The notes under the pieces are model-generated. The model had not been told where the DNA came from, ran no database searches, and worked only from the letters and a program-made list of their open reading frames with translations. A DNA stretch of 64,000 nucleotides from Lactifluus volemus (lineage: Eukaryota > Basidiomycota > Agaricomycetes > Russulales > Russulaceae), in the NCBI GenBank assembly GCA_022376515.1, contig WTXI01000001.1, positions 1,550,001 through 1,614,000 of the forward strand, in the 5' to 3' direction. The first letter of the stretch is position 1. Each line of letters opens with the position of its first letter. The translations under genes and the position numbers were made by a program. This document shows, piece by piece, positions 53,204-64,000 of this stretch.

Positions 53204-56200
53204 TCAACAAACAGATTTACGTCGGAGAGTCTGGGATTGAGCCACAGGTGAGCAGCTCTCCGCAGGTGAAGGACCCGGCGAAATGCTCTTGATCGCCTCA
53301 ACTTTCTTCTCTTGAATCATGGCGGCCTGTCGCGCGACGGTCGCGGACTCATAAGCGTCCTCAGGTGGCATCTCTGCCGGAGGGTTCTTGACCATTTCCG
53401 TTTCGTCGTAGGTCTGCAATGCCTTTCGGAAATCCACATCCACGGATGGTCCATGAGCTCGAACGCGCTCGGTCTTCGCGTCGGATCTACGGTGAGGCAC
53501 TCCTTGATAAAGTTGATGCCCAGTTCGCTGAGTTGGTCAGACTCGGGAAGCGGTGGGTGCTGGTGGCGACGCCATGTGGTACATGATCGTCCTGTTGTTT
53601 TTATATTAAATAACGAATTTCCTCTACTGAATTGGAATTGGAAGAACACGAAAACGTCGCACGTACCATTCGTTGTCCAGATGACTCCACGGTTTCTTCC
53701 CGGTTGCGAATTCCAGTACGACACACCCCATGGACCAGATGTCCATCGCACCGTGTCTACCGCGAGTATCATTTTTGATGACCTCCGGGGACATGTACAT
53801 CGGAGTGCCCGTCAGGCTACTGCTCAGGCCTATGCCGAGCCCACCACCAAAGGCACCTTCTGCTGGCCGACGAGATCGCATCATTGTACGATGGTTCTTG
53901 GCGAGTATCTTGGCTGCGCCAAAGTCCACGAACTTTATTACACCGATGTGATCTAGTAGAATGTCTGATTTTATCAAAAAAGGTGGCGGTGTTTAGCTGA
54001 CCATGTATGGCGTTGAAGGCATCTCAACTTACTATCTGGCTTGATATCGCGATGAACAATGCCCTTGGAGTGGAGATACGCAAGGCCTTCTAGCATCTGC
54101 ATGCTGTAGACTTGTATGATGTGTTCGTCTTCGATGCGTCCAAACTCCAGGAGAGTCGCTAAGCTTCCGCCTTGACAAAACTCCTCGAAAATATAGACCT
54201 TGTCTCTGTGTACTTCGATCCCGTAATACTCGACGACGTTAGGGTGACGCAGCATCTCCATAACACGAAGCTCGTCACGGATTTGTTGGTAGAGACCTGG
54301 CGAGCCAGCCAGCTCCTGAAACTTGATCTCTTTCACTGCCATCAAGGAACCGAATCCAGATTGACGGCGGAATACACGGAACCGAATGCGCCTGCGCCAA
54401 TGAATCTCCCCTGTTGCCAGCGAATCGAGATGTTGGAGCTGAAAGAGGCAAGGAAGACAACGGATTGATCCTCCAGCTTTTCATCATCTAGTACACGGCC
54501 AGCCATACGCTGCTCTGAGGTCAGGGTGGCCCTAGCACTTTCTACTCCCCTACGGCGTGTGACGTCCTCTCCCAGAATTGGGTGATCGACGGATCCAAGT
54601 AGCCAGCAGCAGCCAACCGATCGCTGCGGCCAAAGGAAGAGAATATCTCCTCTGCATCCAGAAGGACCTCCTGACGTCGCACGCCCTGTTTTTCCTTTTC
54701 TTTGCTTGCTTCAAAAGTGGAGCGCGCACCAAGGATATCGAAGTGGCTGATGAGAAGCGTCATGCAGCTCGCCACTTTCTGTCGGAGCATCTCGAATTGA
54801 TCATCAGAAAGTTGAAGTATGTTGTCGCGGGTGCGGCGAAGTGCAAACTCCAATGCGTTGACGGCCCACTTGAACGTCTTCCGCTCATTTGGATCGCAGT
54901 CATCACAAATGAAGGAGACCCATGAGATCGCGAGTTTGACAAGCGACCGGTTGAACTTGAGAAGAGTAGACCTATCCATGGACTTCTGGACATGCTGACC
55001 GTGTTCAGAGGCGAACAAGTACCAGCTTTCAAGAAGGTCCTGGGGCTTGCTAGCTGCTCGGAGGGTGTTACGCACATGATGAACAGATTCCACAATGGAT
55101 TCCGCAGTCGAATTGTGGCTCGATTGATCTTTCTCATTTCTTTGTTGACAGTCGGTAATGGGCCTGTTGTTCTATGACGCAGATCGGAGACTTGATATCG
55201 ATTTCACCGTCCTCGTCGACTGGGAGAAACACCCCAGCAAACTCTTGTTTGGCCAACGCTAGCCTTTGTTGACCACCATCGGCAATAAGGCGCACTCTGT
55301 CGTCCTTCAAACCCAAATCGATCTTTGGAATCTCCAGCATGAGAACAAGACCGTTCCAGAGGAATCGGCTGCGGGAGATAAAATAAGAAGGTAGCCAGCT
55401 TCATGCGGGAATTCCGTATGAAGATCGTAGATATCGACAATCTTACGACCATCGTCTTCAAGCTGTTCGGTTACATGAAAAGCTTCCAGAAGCATTCGAC
55501 GAATATAGTCTGGATGATCTTGCAATGAACTCGAAGCGATAATGTATGTTCCTTCCTCTTCATATGTTTGCGTAAATACGAAGAAGTGATCGGTTTCGAC
55601 TAGCCGGACGATAAAATGATCATAGGTACGTCCTCCAGACTGTATTCGGCAGAGTTGTTGAACCTCTGATGGACGAGCCTCGACGGATATCAACTATGGG
55701 TACACAAGAGGTTTCAAGGTATTCTTACCGAACAAAGCGCTGCAGCTTTCGATATCTTTGACGGACACTTTCCAAGACTTTGTTGTACCAACTAATCATT
55801 TGCTCATCGCTCACGTCTTGCTCCGATGGCGTGTGAACGGATCCATTAACGCCAGTACCAGGTTTTCGCCGCTGACTGGACATCGGCCTTTGTGAAGCAG
55901 GTAGATGAAGTTGACCGTCAAAGAAGTTGGTCACACGGACCATCAACTTATTGGTGAGCGCACTGACTCAACGGTGAGCTGCGGAGAGTTCGCGAAGCGA
56001 GTTCACCTACCACAATTGTTCCGCGACCACTGATGCCCCTCCAGGGACGGTCAAAGCAACATCATTGAAAGTCGGCCACTGACTCTCGATTAGGTCCGTT
56101 TCCTTGAAGTAGATATCCTTTGCGCCGCTTTTCAATTTCCAGTGTATCAACTTGAAGAAGAAGCTCAGTGCTTCCAATACGACAGCATCATAATTATCGC

Positions 56201-57633
56201 TGATGCAAGGGGGTAGTTCCAATTGCCTCCTGGGTCGGGGGAAAGGAAGGCCTCGTATTGCCGTTTCAGGTACATGCTATCCCAATGTTGAGTTTGAGGT
56301 CGTCCGTCATCTGGTCAATAATGATGACGGCTGGCTCCTTCACCTTCTTTGCATAGTCCAGCCGGACCGTAAACTAGCCAACGCAAGTTGTGTTGGGAAG
56401 GATATCAAGGAACGAGCTCTCGCTCGAAGGATGGAAGGTTCATCTTTTTTAGGAGGGGTGCCAAGTTGACTTGAGCATCTCGAGATGCGCCAATGAGAGA
56501 GTGTACTGTCGTCATAAAGCCTTTCGCAAAAGTCATTTGGATAGATTCTTCCTTCATGGCCCTCTCTAGGAACGTGGTGCCGTCTGCGACAGGCCCACTA
56601 TCGCCAAGGGTGTAGCGAGCCCCCAAAGGGCTGTCCGTGTTGGTAACAGGGGCGGTGACGTCCAGAGTCTCACTTCCCGTCCACTTCCGCAAGACGTTGA
56701 TCTGGCGGCGGAGGGAAGTGAATATAGTAGACCAGGTAATAAGGGCATCTCTGTGAGCCTGGAAATCCGGTTCGGCAATAATAGGCTTGTCAAGCTGTAG
56801 GGCCTTGTGTGTTGGATAGAGCGTATGTACGATATCCAAGTGCCGTAGCACCTCATTCACCTGTTGTAAAACAATGGCATCTGGATCATCCCCGCTTTCG
56901 AGGTCCCTAGCGCGGAAATTTAAGACTTCATTGATGACAGAATCAACTCTGAGTCTCAAATCCTCAAGTCTTTTCCTCTCCTCCTCCTCCCCCACCCCCA
57001 TAATTTTGGCTCTGATTCCCAGCCAGAGGTTATGGTTGTACTTGTCCTGTTCTTCGCCAGAAGTAGCGAGCGCGTCAGCTATGCGCGTCTTTTCAGATTT
57101 TAGGACATCACCGTCCAGAACCGACGCAAGCATGGTCTGCCATTCGAGTCGCTCTCTCTCCTCTGCTGTCTCTGGCTCAATGGACTCCGACTCAAATAAT
57201 GAAGAAAAGTTGTCGTGAGGGTCACCAGAACTATCCAGCAATGTGCGCCAAAGTCTTCCTCGTCACTTTCTCCAGCGTCGACAGGCTGGTTTGGACCTCT
57301 TTGGAAATATTGACCATCAGCGTCATTTCTAGGATCATCAGAGCTGGAGCCGGGACCAGAGCCATATCGCATGAGGAATTGAGAAAAGATATCGTGGTAC
57401 CTCGCATAGTACTGAGGTACTTGCGTGGATGAAGAGGAAGGTGAGGATGAGGGACCACTGAAAGAGCCCGCGGGGGAGTATGTCTTGAGACGGGACTTGA
57501 GCCGGACAGATCCTGCAAGTGTCGAACTGTTGGGGGAAGCTGTAGCAGAAAAGGAAATGGGTCTCGATGGTGGGTGAAGGCCCCAAGCGACCTCATCTTC
57601 TTGGGGTGTATCTACTTCTTCGTGAGGGTACAA
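53204..57633 (-). CDS. MAPKKK of the HOG/stress pathway (Ssk2/Ssk22/Wis4 type)
   Basis: The long N-terminal regulatory region is typical of Ssk2/Wis4 (LNFRARDLESGDDPDAIVLQ; SDNYDAVVLEALSFFFKLIH). The C-terminal kinase has FIGAGAFGSVYSAVNLDSGS, MAVKEIKFQELAGSPGLYQQ, HRDIKPDNILLD, VDFGAAKI, GTPMYMSPEVIKNDTRGRHG, DIWSMGCVVLEFATGKKPW and RRPSAFELMDHPW. The tail is VDFRKALQTYDETEMVKNPP..TLRRKSVC. Such kinases phosphorylate the MAPKK Pbs2/Wis1 under osmotic or oxidative stress, downstream of a response regulator. At least four one-base losses are needed to explain the frames: near 53436-53445, 54347-54354, 54565-54571 and 57240-57245. The 5' end is unsure: the frame continues upstream of 57633 to about 57690, but a good ATG would need another base. 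It is divergent from DRG1. Confidence 0.85.
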
Positions 57634-57751
57634 GCTGGTATGTGTCGTAGCATTTCTCTTGGCCTTCCAGGTTAGAGCTGCAGTGTTCTATCAATCCGAG
57701 AGCTTTTTGCGCCGTTGCCGGGCCGGTCAGATATCGCTCTCATCCATCATC

Positions 57752-59738
57752 ATGGGTGTCGTTGAGAAAGTGCGTCAAACCTGTCCTGCCATCACACTTA
57801 CTTATGCTATGTAGATCAAGGAGATAGAGGGTGGGTGCGTTCATATTCTCCGATACTCTTCGTACACTCATCTATCGCTGCATTTCAGAGGAGATGGCGA
57901 GGAGTACGTGGCTCGAAACTTTTCGTCGCATACACAACTAACACTGCTCAACAGCGCAGAAGAACAAGGTGGATTGAGCGTCGCGTTCTCCTTAAACGAC
58001 TCAAATTTCTGTTCGCATAGGCGACTGAATATCACCTTGGTCTGTTAAAGGCAAAGCTCGCCCGATACCGTGCCCAGCTTTTGGAGCCTACCACGAAGTC
58101 TGGTGGCCCTGGAGTTGGTTTCGATGTGCAGAAATCGGGGGATGCTCGAGTAGCCCTCATCGGATTTCCTTCTGTCGGAAAGGTCTACTCCTCACTTTTT
58201 CTCGTACCCACGACTGTCTGACATCAACCAGTCAACTCTTCTCAGCAGAGTGACTCATACTGCTTCTGAGACTGCCGCTTATGAATTCACAACTCTTACT
58301 GTGCGTATTCTACGACGGCTTCACATTAGAAAGGCAAAATGCTGACGGAAGAGATTCGGTAGGCCATTCCAGGCGTGATCGAGTACAAGGGGGCGAGAAT
58401 ACAACTTCTTGACCTGCCCGGTATTGTGGAAGGTGCTAGCCAAGGTCGTGGTCGTGGCCGGCAGGTCGTTTCGACCGCAAAGACTGCGGATTTGATTCTT
58501 GTGATGCTGGACGCCACCAAGTCGGAGGAACAGCGACGACTGCTGGAGATTGAGCTGGATGCCGTTGGAATTCGCCTCAACAAGAAGAAGCCGGACGTTG
58601 TGTTCAAACGAAAAACAACCGGAGGGGTGAGCATTTCTTGGCTATGCAACTTTTTGCTTCCTTACCTACAATTCTTGTAGATTACCGTAAGCCGCGTGGT
58701 CATATGCCACCAGCTTGAGCGCTGTTCTAACAAGTCTATCAGTTGACTGCTACTGTGAAACTCACCAAGACGGACGAAAAGACGATTCGGACAATCTTGG
58801 CGAGCTGTACATGATTCCCCTTTGCACTCTGCGCCACCTAAGACCACCTCAGATAAGTTACATAATTGTGATGTGATGATTCGAGAAGATGTCCGTTGTA
58901 TTTCCAATATTGTTTAACCACTAAACTGACTGTACTACACCAGATTACCACCGACGAGTTCATCGACGTTCTCATAGGTTTATGCTTTCCTCGTTCATGG
59001 TTGCTTTGTCTGATCATTCCTGTAGGAACGCGAAAGTACATACCGTGTCTCTGTATGTCCAGCATTTGGAGCCCCAGGGAAGCTCATGTATATGGCCCTC
59101 AGATGTCTACAACAAAATCGACGCTATCAGTCTCGAGACAATGGATCGTCTTGCCCATGAAGATCATACAGCGGTCATCAGCTGTGAGATGGACCTCAAG
59201 TGAGTCACAATAAATGCTCAATGTCGCAATGCCATATTTTTCATTTCAGTTTAGGCTATCTTATGGACCGCATATGGGATGATCTTGGCCTCGTGAAAGT
59301 TTACACAAAAAAGAGGGGTGCCCCTCCCGACCTCGCTGATCCGATTTGTATGCGGAAAGGATCTACTATTGAGGTCCGAGTCGAGGTACCCGCATCCCAC
59401 AAATGCTCATATATTATGTAGGATGTTTGCAACGGGATCCATCGGTCGCTGGCAACAAACTTTCGTTATGGGCTAGTTTGGTTAGTACCGACTGGCTTGA
59501 TGGTTTACCCAACCTAAATACTCCACATTTCAGGGTTAGGAATATCTCCGACGGCGCATCTGTTCCATCTGACATTTATTCGTTCAGGGCAAGTCGTCCA
59601 AATTTGCGCCTCATGCACAAAAGGTTGGGCTTGGCCACCTCGTGCAGGACGAAGATGTGGTTTCAAGTATGTGATTCAGTTGAATAGCGCGTTGAAATGA
59701 TTGTCATCCCACACCTTGCCGCAGTATTCACAAAGTAG
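57752..59738 (+). CDS. DRG1: Developmentally regulated GTP-binding protein DRG1 (Rbg1)
   Basis: Exon 1 is MGVVEK with a following intron. Then [41 protein letters not shown]1 GFPSVGKS split by an intron before [21 protein letters not shown]3 [40 protein letters not shown], then after several introns G4 [20 protein letters not shown]. The TGS-containing C-terminus runs [68 protein letters not shown] with TAG at 59736-59738. DRG1 binds its partner Dfrp1/Tma46 and associates with translating ribosomes to relieve stalls. All GTPase motifs are intact. The start codon lies only about 110 bp from the SSK2-like gene. Confidence 0.93.
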
Positions 59739-60160
59739 AATAGATGGTATACGAAATGACCGGTTTTGGTGGCTGCGATGGCGGGCCCTGGTCTAAATAA
59801 ATGTTCACCCTATCTGAGGATTTGGCTAGTGTAAACGGAGATGTTTCTCTAAGGGGATACTGTCCTGTTAGGACGGAAATTATATGCCACAGACGCCGGA
59901 ATAAATAAATTTGATGTTATCAAGTTGTGGCGCGCCTGCGAGGCCCGGCCCTAACGCTCAAACTGTTGACACTTGGCACTCTATTAGCACTCTTGCTCCA
60001 CCTCCGCCTCCGCCTCCGCCCACTTCTGATCGATTACGCCAGCGCTAAGGTTTTCCGACCATGGCACAGCAGTTTCTCAATTTATTTATTGGGCTTTCAA
60101 TACCCTAGAAACGTAGGAAACTTCTTTCTATCAACGTTGATATCAACTCTCGACCCTATA
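59739..60160. other. Spacer / 5' leader of the hydrolase gene
   Basis: About 420 bp. It holds a CCTCCG short tandem (about 60000-60018) and TTATTTATTGGG sequence before the ATG. No gene is supported. Confidence 0.45.
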
Positions 60161-61635
60161 ATGTCTGATAACCCTACCCTCTCCGACTCGGTCCGATCCT
60201 CTCCCATCGAATTCATTTTTCTGGGAACTGGAACGTCCGGTAGCTTGCCAAATGTGTCCTGCCTCACCGCCCCAGAGAGTCATGTCCCTTGCAAGACTTG
60301 CCTCTCTACTCTAAAACCCGAGGGTAAGAAGAATATAAGAAGAAATACGTCAGCCGTTATGCGCATCGATGGCAAAGATGGGAAGAAGAGGTGTTTTTTT
60401 TTTTTTCATAGTATGCCACAGTATATTAATTCGTGATTCTTCGCTCAGGGCCATCGTTATCGATGTCGGCAAGAATTTTCAGGCAGCGGCGGTCGAATGG
60501 TTCCCAAAGTATGGACTACGACGGATTGACGCCGTATTGATAACTCACGCCCACGCTGATGGTGCGCTTCGCCCGAATGCTGAACAATTTTTTTCTGTAC
60601 TAACTTGTGGCTACCAGCTATGAACGGGTTGGATGACCTCCGCGGTGAGTGAGACGTTTTGTTATATGTCGGCTTTGCTTACATATCCGTCTCTCAGGAT
60701 GGACTTTGAAGGGTTCCATTCAGCAATTTATTGACGTCTATGTTTCTCGGACGACATTTGCCGAAGTGGAGCGTGCCTTCCCCTACATGGTCACTCGGGA
60801 GATGGCTTCCGGTGGTGGTGATGTAATCGCATCCCCTACTGTCTCGAGTCTCTCTCATGGACCACATCCTAGGTTCCAGAGTTTAAATGGCACATCTATG
60901 AAGACAAGCTACCAATTGATGTCGCAGATTCGGGCATCTTGATAACGCCGTTCGAAGGTGAGGCCGCTGACTGTTTTTTGTTTTCACTATGTTTCAAGTT
61001 CTGACGGCGCCAACCAAGTTCATCATGGGCGTATATGGGCACCGACTGCACCGCCCGCGTTCGCTCCTACGCCAACTACAAGTTTACCATCAACTCCTAC
61101 GCCGCCTTCTACGCCAAAAGTTGACACGTCCCCTTCTCCAGAACTACCGACAGCACTCATCCCAAACCACGGTCAGGGCAGTCCAGAGCTACATCCATAC
61201 TTTTGCCATGGATTCAAGATTCAAGACTCTGTGATTTATATATCTGATGCATCTTGGATCTCCGAAGAGTCGTGGGCCGTGTTGAACGAACCTTTCGATA
61301 AGAATCCCTCGCATCAGTACGATATCGCCATCGTTGATTGCTTACGACCCAAGTCACATATCTCACATTATGGGATTAAGGAAGCGGTTAATGTCGCAAG
61401 AAGGATAAATGCGCAACGCACTTATTTGACAGGCTTCGGACACGAGGTGTCGCACGATGAATACGTCACCGTTGGGGAATACGTTGGTGGAAAGGTTATC
61501 GACAATCCAACAGTGAATGAGAAATACTGTATCGACCTTTTGGATGAAGGAAAGAATATCTGGTTGCGTCCTTCGCATGACGGTCTGCGGATTGAAGCAA
61601 CTGATGAAGGAGTGAAAGATAATAGCTACGAATGA
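60161..61635 (+). CDS. Metallo-beta-lactamase-fold hydrolase (PhnP-like)
   Basis: Start MSDNPTLSDSVRSSPIEFIF, then LGTGTSGSLPNVSCL, a PhnP-type N-terminus. Zn-binding motif: AVLITHAHADAMNGLDDLRG across an intron, i.e. the HxHxD signature. Next are a segment PEFKWHIYEDKLPIDVADSG, the Pro/Thr-rich linker at about 61030-61170, CHGFKIQDSVIYISDASWIS (second metal-ligand Asp region), IVDCLRPKSHISHYGIKEAV and TYLTGFGHEVSHDEYV with conserved His. The protein ends DEGVKDNSYE. Bacterial PhnP is a cyclic phosphodiesterase; the fungal homologues are uncharacterised, so the substrate is unknown. Introns interrupt the HxHxD region and the linker, all in phase. Confidence 0.85.
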
Positions 61636-61792
61636 AAGTGAATTTTAGTTCTAGTTTTGTTAATACTGTAAAGATAACCATAATAGATTGACCTGATCTA
61701 ATCTTATCTCTAACCGTGGGGACGGGCTAGCCGAAAGCGACCTCTTCCACCTCATACTTTGCCGTCACTCGGCCCTGGGGTCGTTGTCGTCA

Positions 61793-62573
61793 ATGAAGTT
61801 TTTTTCTCAATCGTTCTTGTACGAGTGCGTCGTTATGATATCTTCTTGCCTGTATTCCATGTCTAACGCCCTTCAGTGATCCCTGGCCTATCGTCTCTCT
61901 TGCGTTCTTCTTGCGCTATCCCAACCCCTATGCCTCACACGTCCTCTCGTGTGATGTGATCTCTCGTGATTTCACTCCTTCGGGCTCCCTTGTGACGACA
62001 CGCCTCATACTCAAGACAGCAACATTGCCAAGGTGGGCGCCAAGGGGGATCGTTTCTCGTTCAGAAAGTTGGATCCTCGAAGAGAGCGAAGTGGATCCAC
62101 AGGGAAAGATCGTACGCTGTCTTACTCGGAATCTTGATCACGTCAAGGCTATGCAGGTACATGAAACTCAGATCTTTAGCCAAGTAGGAGAGGGGTGCGT
62201 AGATTGGTTTTCAATTTCCCATATGCTAATCCCACCCACCTTTTTCAAAGGAAAACCTTGCAGACTACGGAAGCCCGCATTGTCTCAGGGTTTGGTTGGG
62301 GCCTCACGAGACAGATTGAAAACTATGGTCTCGCCCGTTCAGGAAAAATGTCCAACGGGTGCGTCTTTTTCGTAATGTTTATGTTCGCCTCTCAAGTCTT
62401 TCTTGCAGTCGCGTGAAGGTGTCGCTCTCATCCTTGACATGATCCGTCAGGCTCGCCAGCAGCCCATGACAGTGGGTTCTTCGTATCTCAGCCCGATCAG
62501 CGCCAGTCGTTTCGCGACAGCGCGTCGCCCCTCCGAACATTCTGGATCCGAACCGGATAATCTTTCGTCATAG
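61793..62573 (+). CDS. UPS1: PRELI/MSF1-domain protein, Ups1/PRELID1 type
   Basis: Start MKFFSQSFLYD joined over an intron to DPWPIVSLAFFLRYPNPYAS. Then HVLSCDVISRDFTPSGSLVT, TRLILKTATLPRWAPRGIVS, SWILEESEVDPQGKIVRCLT, RNLDHVKAMQ, and after an intron TTEARIVSGFGWGLTRQIEN. The tail is SREGVALILDMIRQARQQPM..EPDNLSS with TAG at 62571-62573. RNLDH and the TRL/LP-W segments fit Ups1/PRELID1, which with Mdm35 carries phosphatidic acid to the inner membrane for cardiolipin synthesis. The donor GGGTGCGTC at 62357 needs one more G to keep phase with the last exon. It is a paralogue of the gene at 42416. Confidence 0.88.
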
Positions 62574-62937
62574 CGGGCCCTGCATGACAGTTTTAAAATT
62601 ATTATTGACCCATAGTTGCTTGCTTGCTTCCCTCCCACGTCACATATCCCATCGCTTTCCCGCTAATAATTACCCTGTCTTGTTACACTTTGTATTAGTA
62701 TGCTTGTTGCAATGTGCAGAGTCGGACGTGAGTTCCGTTCCCACACCGTGGTGAAGTCACCCGTTCACTTGATGACGCGGTTCCTGTTTACCTCATTCGT
62801 CCTGTTCTTTGGCTGGATCTCTGTCTGTGTGAACATAAATTTATCGTCTACCCTACACATAAAGTACCCCGAGGTGACGTTTACCAGTATGTCAGCCCGT
62901 GTTGAACGTTGAACTGACACACCCACAGTAGTAATTC

Positions 62938-64000
62938 ATGTACTTCCCCACTTACGTTGCCCGCCAATTCTGCACAGTCCCTTCATTGCCAAATTCTCTC
63001 CCGGAATCGGTACTTGGAATTACGCCAAGCCCTCACAAGTCATTATTTTGCACCGTAACCAGGGATGGTATTGCAATCTGGCGCGTCAGGGTGCGTATAT
63101 GAATTCCTCCAGCTGGACTTGACGAACTCACCCAGGTCCTACCCCCACTATCTAGCCGTTGGCCGTCCTTGCATATCTATCAAGGACTCACACAGTATTA
63201 AAGAACACGGAGAAAACCAATCTGCTCACTGGTCGGTTGATGGAACGCGAATAGTCATTCGGGTGCGGGTGTCGCGTACGACGTCTTGCCAGCGATAGTT
63301 GAAGAACCCACTGCAGAGTACGAAATCATATCTAATCCTTGCCTCCTTGCATCAAAAAACGGACGAAACACCTTACGGTATGCCCCGGTCGGGGCCCAGT
63401 ACTTTGCGTACATTTCTTGCTGGGCCGGGTGAAGCTCTGCCGTTTCAGGCACTTGTAATCCGGTTTGAAGGTGTTATCCGAGTCGAAGGAAACCTCCTTA
63501 GGTCGGTGTTGTTTTCCGAATTCCTCATCTGGGAACCTGCTCATCATCACCAACTAGTGTATCGCCGCGGAAGTATTACATCCTTTTTTCTACGAGGAAC
63601 CCGTCATCTGTTCAGCGTATACCCTGGCCCGTAACCCTTATGCCAGAACCCTATGATGGTGGTGAAGATCAGGATGAGGACTACGAGAGTTGGACACTTA
63701 GTGACCAAGACTTCCCGTGGCTCATCGACGCTAACGGTCAGTAATGTGTTGATGACCGACAGGTCGCCTTTGATATCTGATGTCAATTTAGTCGCGGTTT
63801 GGAACATCTCATGGTTCCGTGGCACGAACGTTGAGTCATGGATCACGTCAGACGGTCGCGCATATCTCGTAGATTTGGTAGAGAGTGATGAATCAGACAC
63901 TGCGGCCTCACACATTGAAGGGACTCAGACGGACGAAGGCGTACGTTTCTCTGGCAAGTACGACATGTTGTAATGAAGCTGATGCATAACTCTCTATCAG
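62938..64000 (+). CDS. RIC1: RIC1-like subunit of the Ypt6/Rab6 GEF (5' part)
   Basis: Begins MYFPTYVARQFCTVPSLPNS, then LPESVLGITPSPHKSLFCTV and TRDGIAIWRVR, the first WD blade of Ric1. After an intron comes an AVLA-LSRTHT segment, then EHGENQSAHWSVDGTRIVIR, STKSYLILASLHQKTDETPY, GPGEALPFQALVIRFEGVIR. Near the edge are PEPYDGGEDQDEDYESWTLS and VESWITSDGRAYLVDLVESD. The gene runs off the window. Ric1 pairs with Rgp1 as the exchange factor for Ypt6 in endosome-to-Golgi traffic. One A is missing in the run at about 63198-63204 (TVLK to EHGEN). Confidence 0.8.

Noticed and set aside
62700..62912. ORF MLVAMCRVGREFRSHTVVKS with a hydrophobic stretch
   Set aside because: It lies between the UPS1 stop and the RIC1 start with no splice link or family match; likely 5' leader of RIC1.

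Overview
The window is a dense stretch of a fungal nuclear chromosome, most likely from an Agaricomycete (mushroom-type basidiomycete). Nearly every gene is broken by many short introns, mostly about 45-75 bases with GT..AG ends. Genes sit on both strands with very short spacers, and the proteins are fungal (tricalbin, Spc7, Tip20/RINT1, Ssk2-type MAPKKK, OPT transporter, Hva1_TUDOR-like protein). No rRNA, tRNA, CRISPR array or intact transposon was recognised.

Layout. 1-8.7 kb: 3' part of a tricalbin (+), MTQ2 eRF1 methyltransferase (-), kinesin-6 (-). 8.85-15.2 kb: Spc7/KNL1 kinetochore scaffold (+), then an unrecognised disordered/coiled-coil protein (-). 15.3-21.4 kb: ALG10 glucosyltransferase (-), small TUDOR-like protein (+), OPT peptide transporter (+). 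22.3-30.3 kb: PRP19 (-), SGT2 co-chaperone (+), a Myb plus C2H2 transcription factor (-), PRP17 (+). 30.3-32.5 kb is mostly gene-poor, with a double hairpin and a candidate small secreted protein. 32.5-43.1 kb: MCM3 (+), RINT1/Tip20 (-), peroxisomal ABCD transporter (+), mitochondrial uS8 (-), Ups2-like lipid transfer protein (+). 43.5-53.0 kb: the B-box-binding subunit of TFIIIC (+), then a polytopic membrane protein (+). 53.2-64 kb: Ssk2/Wis4-type MAPKKK (-), DRG1 GTPase (+), metallo-beta-lactamase-fold hydrolase (+), Ups1/PRELI (+) and the 5' part of RIC1 (+).

The content is mainly core housekeeping: cell cycle (kinesin-6, Spc7, MCM3), splicing (PRP19, PRP17), lipid and organelle traffic (tricalbin, Ups1/Ups2, Tip20, Ric1, ABCD), translation (MTQ2, DRG1, uS8m), transcription (TFIIIC) and stress signalling (Ssk2). 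Seven divergent gene pairs share spacers under 200 bp. Cell-cycle-type ACGCG/CGCGT motifs lie upstream of kinesin-6/Spc7 and of the unknown coiled-coil gene, with related TCGCGTCT copies before MCM3.

Two cautions. First, many conserved genes can be read through only if one missing base is restored, often at homopolymers. This looks like an assembly with residual one-base deletions, so gene models cross frames. Second, exon boundaries were worked out by hand from GT/AG sites, phase and family motifs and should be taken as approximate.
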